Of a stretch of DNA of 64,000 nt, positions 34,171 through 43,084 are shown piece by piece. The position numbers and the translations under genes are program-made. The stretch lies in NCBI GenBank assembly GCA_028689585.1, contig JAQVCW010000001.1:124001-188000 (forward strand), read 5' to 3'. Source of the DNA: Lachnospiraceae bacterium (lineage in GTDB: Bacteria > Bacillota > Clostridia > Lachnospirales > Lachnospiraceae). Each line of letters opens with the position of its first letter. Position 1 is the stretch's first letter. The notes under the pieces are model-generated. The model made no database searches, had not been told where the DNA came from, and worked only from the letters and a program-made list of their open reading frames with translations.

Positions 34171-35877
34171 TTACGAATGCCCCAGAATAATCCGATCAAT
34201 AATCCGGTCGCCGGCTCTTCCCTCTTCCACTTCAAAGGAATCCCGAATAAACCGTTCTCTCTTTTCCTGTTCGAAATCCTCTGCCCCAATGGCCCGTACC
34301 ACTTCGTCAAAAGTCTCACAGATCTTACCCGGTGCAAACTCTTCCAGCCTGCGGTGTACCCCGCGGATCAATTGATAATAATCCTTATCAAAAGCATAGA
34401 AGATCATGGGCTTATTCTGCAGTGAAAATTCATATATGTTGGATGAAAAATCCGTAATCAGAATTTCCGTCACATAAAACAGGTCATTGATGTTGTCTTC
34501 CGCCGAAAAGGTCAGCACCCGATCCCGCATGGACTCCGGAATCTCCGGCAGATCCCGGACAAAGGGATGCATCTTCAGGGCAAATACATAAGTTTCACCG
34601 CACATCTCATAAACAGCATTAAAATCTATTTTATCCCACGGATAGTAGGCGTCTCTCTGTCCTGTTCCCCGATATGTGGGGGCAAACAAGATCAGCTTTC
34701 TGGAACGAAGCTTCGGATGGCTCTGATAGAACTCCCTTCGGAAAACTTCCGACCGTTCCCCGTTCAGATACTGATCCATCCTGGGCAGTCCCAGCGGCAA
34801 TATTTTTTCCCTGGGAACACCAAAGACTTCCTCATATACCGGCACCAGCCCTTTCGCTCCCACCACTACATAATCATAACGCCGATGGCAGGTTCCGCGC
34901 GGATGGGGGGAACCGTCCCTGCCAAATCTGGCATAGCCCACTGCCTTGAACCCCACTCCGGCATGCCACAGTTGAATCAGCTTCGTTTCTTTTCTCAACT
35001 GAATGGTCTGGAAAATCGGCACGTAGTCATCTACAAAAATAAAATCCTGGCGCGCAGTCAGCCGGATCAGACGCAGCCAGTTCTTCATGCTTCCCAGTAC
35101 CGTGCCTTCCAGTGTCTTGGAAAAAGAGTAAGAAATATGGTATTCCTGATCCAGCCCCCGCTCCCGAAGCCTTTCATCCAGTGCTGCCAGATTGCCGCCA
35201 TTCATAACCCGCATCTCTGACATAAGCAGAATATGTTTCCCATCTCTGTGGGAACCGGCTGCCAGAATCTGATAAATTCCGTTCAGCAGTGCTCTGGCCG
35301 CATCCGCCGCCAGGCCTTTCAGAACTTCCTGTATCGTCCTGGCCTCTCTCACCGGATGATGTCTGCCGTCACTGTTTTTCTGCCGGAAATAATCAGTCTG
35401 AATATAGAAATATAAGCTGTCCTGAGCGTTTCCTCCGGGTCCCTTTACATCCTCATTGTGTGCAGGTGTCTTTTTCTGTCCGTTTTCCGGTATCTTTCTC
35501 TGCCTTTTCCATACTTCCGTCCGGTCATAAGCAGTTCCATCGCATACCCGCATCGTCACCACATAAGCCCAGGTGCCTGCTCCGTAGCGATAGACCTTAT
35601 CGAGATTTTCCAGTTGGTAGCCGCAGTCCGGCACAATCTGCAGCGGTGTAACCCCACTGCCGGATCTGTTCTCCGCCAGCAGATACCACTTACCTCGGGG
35701 GAGTACTTCCACAGACGGAATATTCATAATATTAATGCATAACTCTCCCTGTGCATATTCAACCGGATAAGCATGTCCCAAAAGATCATCGATCCGATAA
35801 TCATAATCTTCCGGATGGTCATCCTGTATCTTCACATGAAGATAAATGTGTTCCCACCGAATCTCTGTCACCGTCAT
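34171..35877 (-). CDS. CDP-glycerol glycerophosphotransferase-like (TagF type) with N-terminal extension, cassette 2
   Basis: 568 aa, longer than its counterparts (406 and 420). The first 200 residues form an extra domain, beta-rich at the start (VTEIRWEHIYLHVKI, YDYRIDDLLGH). The TagF part follows: LIQLWHAGVGFKAVGYARFG, LILFAPTYRGTG, FALKMHPFVRD, ILITDFSSNIYEF. It would transfer a polyol-phosphate from its CDP form. First gene of cassette 2. Confidence 0.88.
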   Translation of the reverse strand: MTVTEIRWEHIYLHVKIQDDHPEDYDYRIDDLLGHAYPVEYAQGELCINIMNIPSVEVLPRGKWYLLAENRSGSGVTPLQIVPDCGYQLENLDKVYRYGAGTWAYVVTMRVCDGTAYDRTEVWKRQRKIPENGQKKTPAHNEDVKGPGGNAQDSLYFYIQTDYFRQKNSDGRHHPVREARTIQEVLKGLAADAARALLNGIYQILAAGSHRDGKHILLMSEMRVMNGGNLAALDERLRERGLDQEYHISYSFSKTLEGTVLGSMKNWLRLIRLTARQDFIFVDDYVPIFQTIQLRKETKLIQLWHAGVGFKAVGYARFGRDGSPHPRGTCHRRYDYVVVGAKGLVPVYEEVFGVPREKILPLGLPRMDQYLNGERSEVFRREFYQSHPKLRSRKLILFAPTYRGTGQRDAYYPWDKIDFNAVYEMCGETYVFALKMHPFVRDLPEIPESMRDRVLTFSAEDNINDLFYVTEILITDFSSNIYEFSLQNKPMIFYAFDKDYYQLIRGVHRRLEEFAPGKICETFDEVVRAIGAEDFEQEKRERFIRDSFEVEEGRAGDRIIDRIILGHS

Positions 35878-35972
35878 GTTATCTTTGCTCCTTATTATAT
35901 CATGAAGAAAACCGCTTCATGATCGTCATTCGCCGTTCGCCAATCACGCACGCGTGTTGGCTCTCTTGCGCT

Positions 35973-36060
35973 CATTATATCATGTAATTGCCCTGCTCTT
36001 GGGCAATTACCCACGCAAAGCGTAAACGCGTTTTTTACGTTTTCTGTATGCGCTTTACGA
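35973..36060. repeat. Repeat family R1, distant copy
   Basis: ATTATATCATGTAATTGCCC, hairpin partner GGGCAATTAC, then CACGCAAAGCGTAAACGCG and TGCGCTTTACG: same block order as 21496-21590. In the 210-base gap between cassettes 2 and 3. Confidence 0.75.
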
Positions 36061-36090
36061 TCACTTACCCATGGTTTTGCATCTGGAATT

Positions 36091-37113
36091 TTATTCCCAC
36101 ACCATAACAGTCTTTCCCATTATTTTGTGAATATCCATCTCGAATGCCTCTACCATATCCGGAATCCCCCGGACCGGCACAACGGCACCGATCAGCTTCT
36201 CCAGATATTCCAGCACCTCCGGCTGTTTTTGGTACAGCTCGAATAATCCGAGGAAATCTGCTCTTCCGCTGCGGCTGGTTCCCAGAACCTTCAGGCCCTT
36301 TTCCAGTATCATTCTGGTGTTGATCGGGACAAGATCCTCAGACACTCCGAAAATCCCGATGGTTCCCTCCGGGTTCAGATGGTCAATCATCTGATTGATC
36401 GCACGGCCGGATGCGCTGCCGCCTACGCACTCAAATCCATGATCAATCTGCAGCTCTTCCGGTATCTCACTGATCCGCCAGGTTTCATCCGCAAAAGTGA
36501 AATCACTCAGCTTCGTATCCGTCACACCAAATACATACACCTTCGTCTGGGGAAATCTCATTTTCAGCAGCAATGCGGTAAGATATCCCATATTTCCATC
36601 GCCCCAGACTCCGACCGCCTCTCTTCTGCTGTGTGCCGTCGTATCAAATCTGGAAATCCCATGGTAGCATACCGAAATCATCTCCGTAAAAGCTGCCACC
36701 AAATCATTCATCCCCTCCGGCAGCGGTATCAGCCGGTCAGCCGTGGTCTGAATATATTCCTGCATAAAACCGTGCATACTGCTGCCCCGAAATCTGCTGG
36801 TACGAAGATAATTCTCCGCAGTCACTTCATCCGTTTCCATTGGCACATTGGGAATCATCACCACCCTGGTTCCCACCGGATACATCCCAGCCGGATCATG
36901 GACCACTTTTCCGATCCCTTCATGGATCAGCGCCATCGGCAGCTTCTGCTGCAGGATCTCCATTCCTCTGGTTCCCTGATAATACCGCTCATCTGCATTA
37001 CAGATAGACAGATGGGTTGGACGCACCAGGATATGTTCCTGATCAATCGTAATATCTTCAAATGCCACTTCAAATTGTCTGGGACGCACCAGTTGATATA
37101 TCGTATTAAGCAT
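36091..37113 (-). CDS. TarJ-type alcohol dehydrogenase-family reductase, cassette 3
   Basis: 340 aa from ATG 37113 (GGAGG 6 bases upstream). Medium-chain dehydrogenase layout: NTIYQLVRPRQFEVAFEDIT at the start as in TarJ, ICNADERYYQG, ALIHEGIGKVVHDPAG, GVWGDGNMGYLTALLL (Rossmann), VGGSASGRAINQMIDHL. TarJ reduces D-ribulose 5-phosphate to D-ribitol 5-phosphate with NADPH, feeding TarI. Placed behind a TarI-type gene exactly as in ribitol-teichoic-acid loci. Specificity for ribulose is inferred. Confidence 0.88.
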   Translation of the reverse strand: MLNTIYQLVRPRQFEVAFEDITIDQEHILVRPTHLSICNADERYYQGTRGMEILQQKLPMALIHEGIGKVVHDPAGMYPVGTRVVMIPNVPMETDEVTAENYLRTSRFRGSSMHGFMQEYIQTTADRLIPLPEGMNDLVAAFTEMISVCYHGISRFDTTAHSRREAVGVWGDGNMGYLTALLLKMRFPQTKVYVFGVTDTKLSDFTFADETWRISEIPEELQIDHGFECVGGSASGRAINQMIDHLNPEGTIGIFGVSEDLVPINTRMILEKGLKVLGTSRSGRADFLGLFELYQKQPEVLEYLEKLIGAVVPVRGIPDMVEAFEMDIHKIMGKTVMVWE

Positions 37114-37295
37114 TCTTTTCCTCCGTTTACCGCCTGCAAGTGCGAAGTGCTTATAGCTCCGCAGGAGATTGATACCCGCCGCCAAGACTGATTAGCTGCC
37201 CACTGTCTATCGCAGAGAGAATACTTCCTCACCAAGTTCCAAAATGCCTCTGTGTTCTCACTGTGATCCGTGGTGCATCGTCTCCGGACAAATCT

Positions 37296-38012
37296 TTAGT
37301 CCAGTTCCATCCCCAGCAGAGCCTTCGCTACCGCCACATCATACGGGTACGTAATCTTTATGTTAAATACCTCTCCCTGTACCAGATGCACATGCTTTCC
37401 TCTCAGGACCATGATCTTGCAGGCATCCGTAAGGATCGCCTTTTCCGCTTCTGACAGCGCCTCATAAGCTTCTTTCAGCTCGACTGCCCGAAAAGACTGC
37501 GGCGTCTGTCCCTGATACATATATTTCCGGTTTGGAATATCGGTGATCTTTTCCTGACTTTTGCTCTCCACTATGGTATCGGAAGCCGGGATCACCGTAT
37601 CGCAGGCACCGTATTCCCCTGCAAAACGGATATTTTCCTCAATAATCCGGTGGGTCACGAAGGGCCGGACTGAATCATGAGTCACAATCAGGGTATCCTC
37701 ATTCAGATTGCCCTGCTTTTCAATATAGCGTACTGCATTCATAATCGTCTCATTCCGGCTCGTTCCGCCCTCCAGAACCGTAATCTTTGTTCCGCCGGAA
37801 ATATGTTTCCGAATGATATCCTGGGTATATGTCATCCAGGCCCGGGGAGCCAGTACCAGTACCTCCGTCAGGCCCGGGTGGATCGCAAACTTCTCAATCG
37901 TGTGGATAATCACCGGCTTGCCGCCCAGTTCCAAAAACTGTTTTGGTTTCTCAATATTTCCCATCCTGGCACCAATACCGCCTGCCAGCACTACACCATA
38001 AACATTACTCAT
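37296..38012 (-). CDS. TarI-type CDP-ribitol-like cytidylyltransferase, cassette 3
   Basis: 238 aa. VVLAGGIGARMGNIEKPKQF, KPVIIHTIEKFAIHPGL, VTHDSVRPFVTHRIIEENI, MYQGQTPQSFRAVEL, FNIKITYPYDVAVAKALL. Adjacent to a TarJ-type reductase, so the best guess is D-ribitol 5-phosphate cytidylyltransferase. Start overlaps the stop of the TagF-like gene by 4 bases (ATGA). Confidence 0.9.
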   Translation of the reverse strand: MSNVYGVVLAGGIGARMGNIEKPKQFLELGGKPVIIHTIEKFAIHPGLTEVLVLAPRAWMTYTQDIIRKHISGGTKITVLEGGTSRNETIMNAVRYIEKQGNLNEDTLIVTHDSVRPFVTHRIIEENIRFAGEYGACDTVIPASDTIVESKSQEKITDIPNRKYMYQGQTPQSFRAVELKEAYEALSEAEKAILTDACKIMVLRGKHVHLVQGEVFNIKITYPYDVAVAKALLGMELD

Positions 38013-39271
38013 GACTTAACTCCCTCCAGGATATATTCCACAATCCTTTCTGTGGCGTGCCCATCGCAGTTGCTCATATATTTGTGGATGAACTGTTTCC
38101 GCTTTTCCGGATCTGATTCTGTTTGCCTCAGCCATTTCTGCGCTGCTGGCTCTGGCTGGCTCGCCGAAGGCTGTTTCGGCTCTGATTTTCCCGGTCGGTT
38201 TCCGGATTTGTCCGCTCCATAGCGCTTCCAATTCTCATACTGACGTTCAATCACTTCCGGAAGTTCTTCCTCATCAAATACCTTCGTACCCGGTATCTCA
38301 TCAAAATCCAGATAAAATCCCCGTTTACTCTGGTATTCCTCCAAATCCGGCACATATAATACCATGGTGCCATCAAACAGCAAATACTCGTAAATCAGGG
38401 AAGAATAATCTGCAATCAGCACATCTGTCACCGGAAACAGCCGCTCCGATGCCATTTTGCAGTCTGTGTCCTTATACTGCTCATGCATATGGGGATGCAC
38501 ATGGCTGATTACCAGCCACTCATCCCCCAACTTCTGCTGAAGCCGCTGCAGATTCAGTTTAACCAACTGAGGCTCTCCAGGATTGCCGCGGAAAGTAGGA
38601 GCCCATAGAATCACTCTTTTGCCGGCAGCTTCCGGATACAGGGAATAAAATTCTCTGCGGCAGTTCTCTTTCCAATCAGAAGAATAATATACATCAGTCC
38701 TGCTAACACCTATTGGCTGCACGTTTTTCTCCTCCAGCCGCATGGCCGAAGCAAAAGGTTTTACACAGCCCGGTGCACTCACGGTCACCAGATCTGTGTT
38801 TTGAAAGACATTGCCGTGATACTGCTTTGGAATATCATCCTCTGTGTCATAGCCAAACTTTTTAAAGGAGCCGCAGGCATGCCAAAGCTGAACGACCTTC
38901 GTTTCTTTTCTCTTTTTGCAGGACGCCGCAGGAAGAAAATTATCGCAGATCACCACACTGCCAGCCTGTGCATACCATTTCATAAACTGAAACATCGCCT
39001 TTAGGACTGCAGCCGGGGACGCCTTTTGATAATTCAGATACAGCTCTCTGATTTCCAAATTCAACTCTGGATTTTCCTTTTTTTTCTGCTCCAGAGCTTC
39101 ATATAACAACTGCATATTCTCCGGCCGCGCATCGTGATGGGCATCCGCAAATACAGTCAAGCCAGGCTTCACCGGCTTTTTCGCATATCCTGCATAATAA
39201 ACCGGAAGCATACAGTTCTGAGAAAACATCTTGATATACTGCTTAAGAAATAATTTTAAATTCATGTTCAT
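38009..39271 (-). CDS. CDP-glycerol/ribitol phosphotransferase-like (TagF/TarL type), cassette 3
   Basis: 420 aa. VVQLWHACGSFKKFGYDTED, VILWAPTFRGNPGEP, ISHVHPHMHEQY, VLIADYSSLIYEYLLFDGTM, GFYLDFDEIPGTKVFDEEEL. The C-terminal 60 residues include a hydrophilic insert rich in Pro/Gln/Ala/Ser. Likely polymerises or primes polyol-phosphate. Alternative start ATG at 39265. Translationally coupled to the TarI-type gene. Confidence 0.88.
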   Translation of the reverse strand: MNMNLKLFLKQYIKMFSQNCMLPVYYAGYAKKPVKPGLTVFADAHHDARPENMQLLYEALEQKKKENPELNLEIRELYLNYQKASPAAVLKAMFQFMKWYAQAGSVVICDNFLPAASCKKRKETKVVQLWHACGSFKKFGYDTEDDIPKQYHGNVFQNTDLVTVSAPGCVKPFASAMRLEEKNVQPIGVSRTDVYYSSDWKENCRREFYSLYPEAAGKRVILWAPTFRGNPGEPQLVKLNLQRLQQKLGDEWLVISHVHPHMHEQYKDTDCKMASERLFPVTDVLIADYSSLIYEYLLFDGTMVLYVPDLEEYQSKRGFYLDFDEIPGTKVFDEEELPEVIERQYENWKRYGADKSGNRPGKSEPKQPSASQPEPAAQKWLRQTESDPEKRKQFIHKYMSNCDGHATERIVEYILEGVKS

Positions 39272-39354
39272 CCTTTATATGGTTCATTTCCAATTTAGTT
39301 TGTTTTCATGAACACGGTGTCTTCCGTGACTTTGCGCTGCCAGACCAGTAACCG

Positions 39355-40269
39355 TCAAATCTTCCTGGAAATAATATATTTAGGTCTTCCCTTGACCTCT
39401 TCATAGATCCGGGAGATATAATATCCGATAATCCCAAGACTGATCATAATCACGCTGCCAATCAGTAAAATCAATAAGATGACCGTAGTAAACCCTTCCA
39501 CTGCATGTCCGGTAAAATAATGGATCAAAGTCTGGATCCCCAGCACAATCGCCAGCACAAGCACAACAAGTCCCGCACCGGTCACCAACTGCATTGGTGC
39601 AGAAGAATATCCTACAATATTCGTAATTGCATATTGAATCAAAGATCTTGTGGACCACTTGGACTCTCCCGCCTCCCGATCCTGTACATCAAACTCCACG
39701 GTACTGGAACGATAGCCGATCCAGGAAGACATGGCACGGAAAAATGCATTGCGCTCCGGCATTTCCAGCAATGTAGTCACTGCTTTTCTGTCCAGCAGCT
39801 TGAAATCAGAAGCCCGGGACATATCCACCTTAGTAGCCTCAGACATCAGCTTGTAAAACAAACCTGCACTGGCTTTATGAAGGATACTCTCCTGCCCCCG
39901 GCTGCGCTTGACCCCTTCGATCACTTCATATCCCTGCTCCCACTGCCGATACATCTCCACCAGTGCCGCCGGCGGATGCTGCAGATCACAATCCATGACA
40001 GCAGTACAATCACCGGAGGCTGTGGCCAGCCCTGCAAATATCGCAGATTCCTTGCCAAAATTTCTGGAGAAATGAATCCCTCTCACATGTGGATCTCCCG
40101 CGGCAGCCTTCTCAATCTCCCGCCAGGTTCCATCCTTTGAGCCGTCATCCACAAAGACCAGCTCATACTCTATCTTCTCTCCCTCTAATACTGTTTTCAA
40201 TGTGTCTGCTGCCTTGTGAAGCATCGCCTCTTCATTGTAGGCAGGCAGTACTACGGATAATACGGACAT
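39355..40269 (-). CDS. GtrB/DPM1-like family 2 glycosyltransferase
   Basis: 304 aa. LSVVLPAYNEEAMLHKAADT, YELVFVDDGSKDGTW, GIHFSRNFGKESAIFAGLA, VMDCDLQHPPAAL (metal DxD region), RHD-like SKWSTRSLIQYAITNI, and two C-terminal membrane helices (about 228-250, 262-288). Such enzymes charge undecaprenyl phosphate with a sugar for later transfer outside the cell. Confidence 0.9.
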   Translation of the reverse strand: MSVLSVVLPAYNEEAMLHKAADTLKTVLEGEKIEYELVFVDDGSKDGTWREIEKAAAGDPHVRGIHFSRNFGKESAIFAGLATASGDCTAVMDCDLQHPPAALVEMYRQWEQGYEVIEGVKRSRGQESILHKASAGLFYKLMSEATKVDMSRASDFKLLDRKAVTTLLEMPERNAFFRAMSSWIGYRSSTVEFDVQDREAGESKWSTRSLIQYAITNIVGYSSAPMQLVTGAGLVVLVLAIVLGIQTLIHYFTGHAVEGFTTVILLILLIGSVIMISLGIIGYYISRIYEEVKGRPKYIISRKI

Positions 40270-40507
40270 ACAACTTCCTTTCCTGATTCTGTCAAGCTAT
40301 CTGTGATTATTTTCTCTGTCAGTTTCTATCTGTTGCCCGGATTATTCCAATATGGGACTGCCGTGTTTCATAAATACCCGCAGCCATCCAGGCTAAGTGC
40401 AGCCCCACTTTTTCTATCATGGGCTGCATTGTAACCTCATATATCTCAATAGTATAAGTTTTATCCTGCGAAAATGCAATAATAAAAGTAAAATTGGGGT
40501 AAAACTC

Positions 40508-40546
40508 GTACAGTTCAGCCTTTTACTTGACGCACAGCTTCCGGCA
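40508..40546. repeat. Repeat family R3, second half copy
   Basis: Same 40-bp segment as 9181-9220 (ACAGTTCAGCCTTTTACTTG, then ACGCACAGCTTCC). In the gap 40270-40595, which otherwise holds only a small hairpin TGCAGCCC/GGGCTGCA near 40397-40427. Confidence 0.75.
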
Positions 40547-40595
40547 CTATTGATAATCAGCCCCGGATACATTATTCCTTCCCGGTAATTGTATT

Positions 40596-40796
40596 TCATG
40601 CTGAAGTTTTTCGATATATCCATTTATTCTTTTCTATTATAATATACGTAAAATAACTTATTACATAAGTTATCGCAAACACTGCAAAAAACATAAAATA
40701 CTGCATCCAGACATCAGATATAAAAGTACACAATATTTTAAAAATACCGGAAGTATAATATTCCATTAAGAAGAAAGAAAAGCTCATATTTCCCAC
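40596..40796 (-). pseudogene. C-terminal remnant of an acyltransferase-3 gene
   Basis: 66 codons. GNMSFSFFLMEYY followed by a helix (YFMFFAVFAITYVISYFTYI) and IIEKNKWIYRK is the usual end of OafA-type acyltransferases (about 350 aa). The front four fifths are missing, and the break at about 40797 coincides with the left boundary of the duplicated toxin/ATPase module. Confidence 0.7.
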
Positions 40797-40813
40797 TTTT
40801 ATTCATCTTCTTC

Positions 40814-40842
40814 TTTACTTTCCATCAAAAAAATGATATATT
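40814..40842 (+). promoter_or_regulatory. Antisense RNA promoter, module copy A
   Basis: TTTACT, 17-base spacer, TATATT. Predicted start near 40849, leading into an RNA that ends at the terminator at 40916-40955. Confidence 0.65.
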
Positions 40843-40848
40843 CTCTTT

Positions 40849-40955
40849 AGAAAGAGCAACCGCCCACAAGGTGGATGCTTCCGGATAAGGTATTTATTTA
40901 GCTCTCAGCGAGAGCCGCCTATCCTGTTTGCAGACAGGGTAGGCATTATTTTTTT
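40849..40955 (+). ncRNA. Antitoxin-like antisense RNA, module copy A
   Basis: About 107 nt from the promoter to a GC-rich hairpin (GCCTATCCTGT/ACAGGGTAGGC) with a T-run at its end, plus an inner hairpin GCTCTCAGCGAGAGC. It runs convergently into the toxin gene and would overlap the toxin mRNA 3' untranslated region and last codons, as RatA does with TxpA in Bacillus subtilis. Transcription is inferred from sequence. Confidence 0.65.
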
Positions 40956-41047
40956 GGTTTGCTGTTCCTATTATCTAAATAGGCAAGCAGTGCGATCAGA
41001 AACGTTCCGCCCAGAAACAATAATGTCAGGACTTCATATGTATCCAT
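40946..41047 (-). CDS. Small hydrophobic type I toxin-like peptide (holin-like), copy A
   Basis: 33 aa: one membrane helix (about residues 6-24, VLTLLFLGGTFLIALLAYL) between MDTYE and a polar basic tail DNRNSKPKK. The form (Met-x-x-Tyr-Glu-x-Leu, single helix, basic end) is that of short holin-like type I toxins in Firmicutes. GGGAGGTGG Shine-Dalgarno lies 5 bases before the ATG. It sits 149 bases downstream of the AAA-ATPase-like gene and has its own promoter. Expression would depolarise or damage the membrane, by family analogy. Confidence 0.75.
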   Translation of the reverse strand: MDTYEVLTLLFLGGTFLIALLAYLDNRNSKPKK

Positions 41048-41134
41048 CCGCTCCACCTCCCTTCTTCTGCCCATCAATGCAGGCAAAATCCGGAAGTCTT
41101 ATAACCAACCCCGTACACGGTTACTCCTTTGATT

Positions 41135-41163
41135 ATTTTAGCAGTGTTTGTTATCAAATGCAA
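41135..41163 (-). promoter_or_regulatory. Toxin promoter, copy A
   Basis: Minus-strand TTGCAT, 17-base spacer, TAAAAT, giving a structured leader of about 80 nt before the toxin ATG. Copy B has the identical sequence at 43264-43292. Confidence 0.6.
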
Positions 41164-41196
41164 TTAAAAACTTTGCAAATTATTTGAAGCAGCATC

Positions 41197-42870
41197 TCAC
41201 AGTTTCATCACCAGACAATCCTTCTTATAAAAGCTGATCCCATATCTGTGGATTTTTTCATACCCTTCCGCCCGGACTCCCGCCTCATAATTCTGTTCCT
41301 CAATCTGCTGCAATGCTCTTCTGCAGTCCTTCTCCAAATCCCGAAAATGTTCCGAAATCTTCACCTCTATGATGATCGCCATTCCACGACGGCTGTATGC
41401 TTCCAGCAAAAGATCCGGCCTGCCATTTCCGCTCTCCCGGTTCGATCCCACCAGATACCTCTGACTGCCGGAAAGGAGTCCTGCCAAAAAGCCATGGTAA
41501 TAATCCTCTTTATAATCATAAAAGCTGATGGTATCCAGCAACTGAGCTGAAATGATATCTGCCATCGTATCGCAGTCCCCCTGCTCCAGCGCAGTATATA
41601 GTGCAGAAAGATTCGTCTTTTTCAGCTTCTGATCAAACCAGGTCAAAATCGTGTTCCGGTAGATAGACCTGACCTCCGCATTCGGTATTTTCAGGCTCAG
41701 ATAAATCGTTTCCTGTTCCATTCTCTGACTTACGCATTTTAAATATCCAGTAAAAAACAGGAAATTCCACAAATTATCCCTCGTATCATGGATATCTCCA
41801 TACGTGATCTCCTCATGCACCGGTTTTTCAATCTTCTCTCCCGCGATCAGGGACTCAATCTCCGCCTTTGTCTCAAAATCAGCCTGCTCCACCAGGTCAC
41901 GAATAATACTGTTGGAACTGGTATTGCTCCAGGATGCCCTGGGGAAAGCATTTTCATTTGCAGCAAGTGCATCAACATAATTAATTACACTCCATGGATT
42001 ATACACATCTGCCTGACCGAAACGGTAGCCATCGTACCAGGTCTTCATGGTATCCATTTTATCTTCTCTGGCATAATAGTTCAGCATCTGCTCCACCTCT
42101 GCTTCTTCAAAGCCGAAGTACTCGCCATAATCTTCATTTAAAATAGAAATGATTTTGAGATTATTCAACCCTGTAAATATGCTTTCTTTACTAATCCTCA
42201 GACATCCGGTAATCACTGAAAATGCCAGACTTTCATTTGTTTTCAAGGCAGATTCAAATAAAGAACGGATAAAGTCAATCATTTCTCCGTAAAATCCGCG
42301 GAAGTAAGCATTCTCCAGCGGAACATCGTACTCATCAATCAGAATCACCGTTTTCCTGTGGTGATGCTTCTCCAGGCATTCGGACAAGAACTGAAGAGCA
42401 CCAGATATCTCATCCACATCCGCCCTTTCATTTATAATACGGCCATAGCGTTCCTTTTCCACATCAAAAAGTTCCGGGACATCCAGCAAATAACTGTGAC
42501 GACGAAATTCCGAAGCAATCTCGCGCATCAGCTTAAGATATGCCTGCCGAAAGTCTGGCTGCTTCGCCGACTTCAAGCTGAGAATGACCACGGGATACTG
42601 CTCCTGTCTCGCCCTGTACTTCTCTCCCGCCGCCATAATCTTCAGCCCATCAAACAAATGACTGCGGCTCACACCATCGACTGGCATTTCAAAGAAATAG
42701 CGGAGCATACTCAGATTCAATGTCTTGCCAAAACGTCGGGGACGGGTAAAAAGACATACTTCGCCCCCCTTATCAATAAGCTCCTTTATCAATAGAGTTT
42801 TATCCACATAGTAATAATCATTTAATCGAAGTTTTTGAAAATCATCAATTCCAATCGGCAATGGTTTCAA
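41197..42870 (-). CDS. AAA-ATPase-like/PD-(D/E)XK protein, copy A
   Basis: 557 aa from TTG 42870, chosen because GAGGTG lies 7 bases upstream and the protein then begins MKPLPIGI, the usual start of this family (GTG 42885 is the alternative). N-terminal AAA-ATPase_like domain: TRPRRFGKTLNLSMLRYFFE (P-loop-like, about 40-60), ILIDEYDVPLENAY (Walker B-like, about 180), and a sensor region. The C-terminal PDDEXK_9 nuclease-like domain: GNGRPDLLLEAYSRRGMAII followed by EVKIS gives Asp and Glu-x-Lys. Family function is unknown; multicopy in gut anaerobes. Nearly identical to copy B outside two N-terminal patches. Confidence 0.85.
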   Translation of the reverse strand: MKPLPIGIDDFQKLRLNDYYYVDKTLLIKELIDKGGEVCLFTRPRRFGKTLNLSMLRYFFEMPVDGVSRSHLFDGLKIMAAGEKYRARQEQYPVVILSLKSAKQPDFRQAYLKLMREIASEFRRHSYLLDVPELFDVEKERYGRIINERADVDEISGALQFLSECLEKHHHRKTVILIDEYDVPLENAYFRGFYGEMIDFIRSLFESALKTNESLAFSVITGCLRISKESIFTGLNNLKIISILNEDYGEYFGFEEAEVEQMLNYYAREDKMDTMKTWYDGYRFGQADVYNPWSVINYVDALAANENAFPRASWSNTSSNSIIRDLVEQADFETKAEIESLIAGEKIEKPVHEEITYGDIHDTRDNLWNFLFFTGYLKCVSQRMEQETIYLSLKIPNAEVRSIYRNTILTWFDQKLKKTNLSALYTALEQGDCDTMADIISAQLLDTISFYDYKEDYYHGFLAGLLSGSQRYLVGSNRESGNGRPDLLLEAYSRRGMAIIIEVKISEHFRDLEKDCRRALQQIEEQNYEAGVRAEGYEKIHRYGISFYKKDCLVMKL

Positions 42871-42942
42871 CCGTCCGCACCTCACTTTTTCATCTTTATT
42901 TTATTCCTTTTCCTTCGTCAACCACTTTTTTTCATCTTCTTC

Positions 42943-42971
42943 TTTACTTTCCATCAAAAAAATGATATATT
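42943..42971 (+). promoter_or_regulatory. Antisense RNA promoter, module copy B
   Basis: TTTACT, 17-base spacer, TATATT, identical to copy A at a constant offset of 2129 bases. Confidence 0.65.
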
Positions 42972-42977
42972 CTCTTT

Positions 42978-43084
42978 AGAAAGAGCAACCGCCCACAAGG
43001 TGGATGCTTCCGGATAAGACTTCTATTTAGCTCTCAGCGAGAGCCGCCTATCCTGTTTGCCGACAGGGTAGGCATTATTTTTTT
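42978..43084 (+). ncRNA. Antitoxin-like antisense RNA, module copy B
   Basis: Same layout as copy A, differing at a few positions: ACTTCT replaces GTATTT after the GGATAA block and one loop base differs in the terminator hairpin. The differing stretch would lie in the part that pairs with toxin mRNA, so cross-regulation between copies might be weakened. Confidence 0.62.

Noticed and set aside
40954-41187. 77-codon plus-strand frame, and its twin at 43083-43316
   Set aside because: Antisense to the 33-aa toxin gene and its leader; no RBS, and the toxin strand has RBS and promoter.
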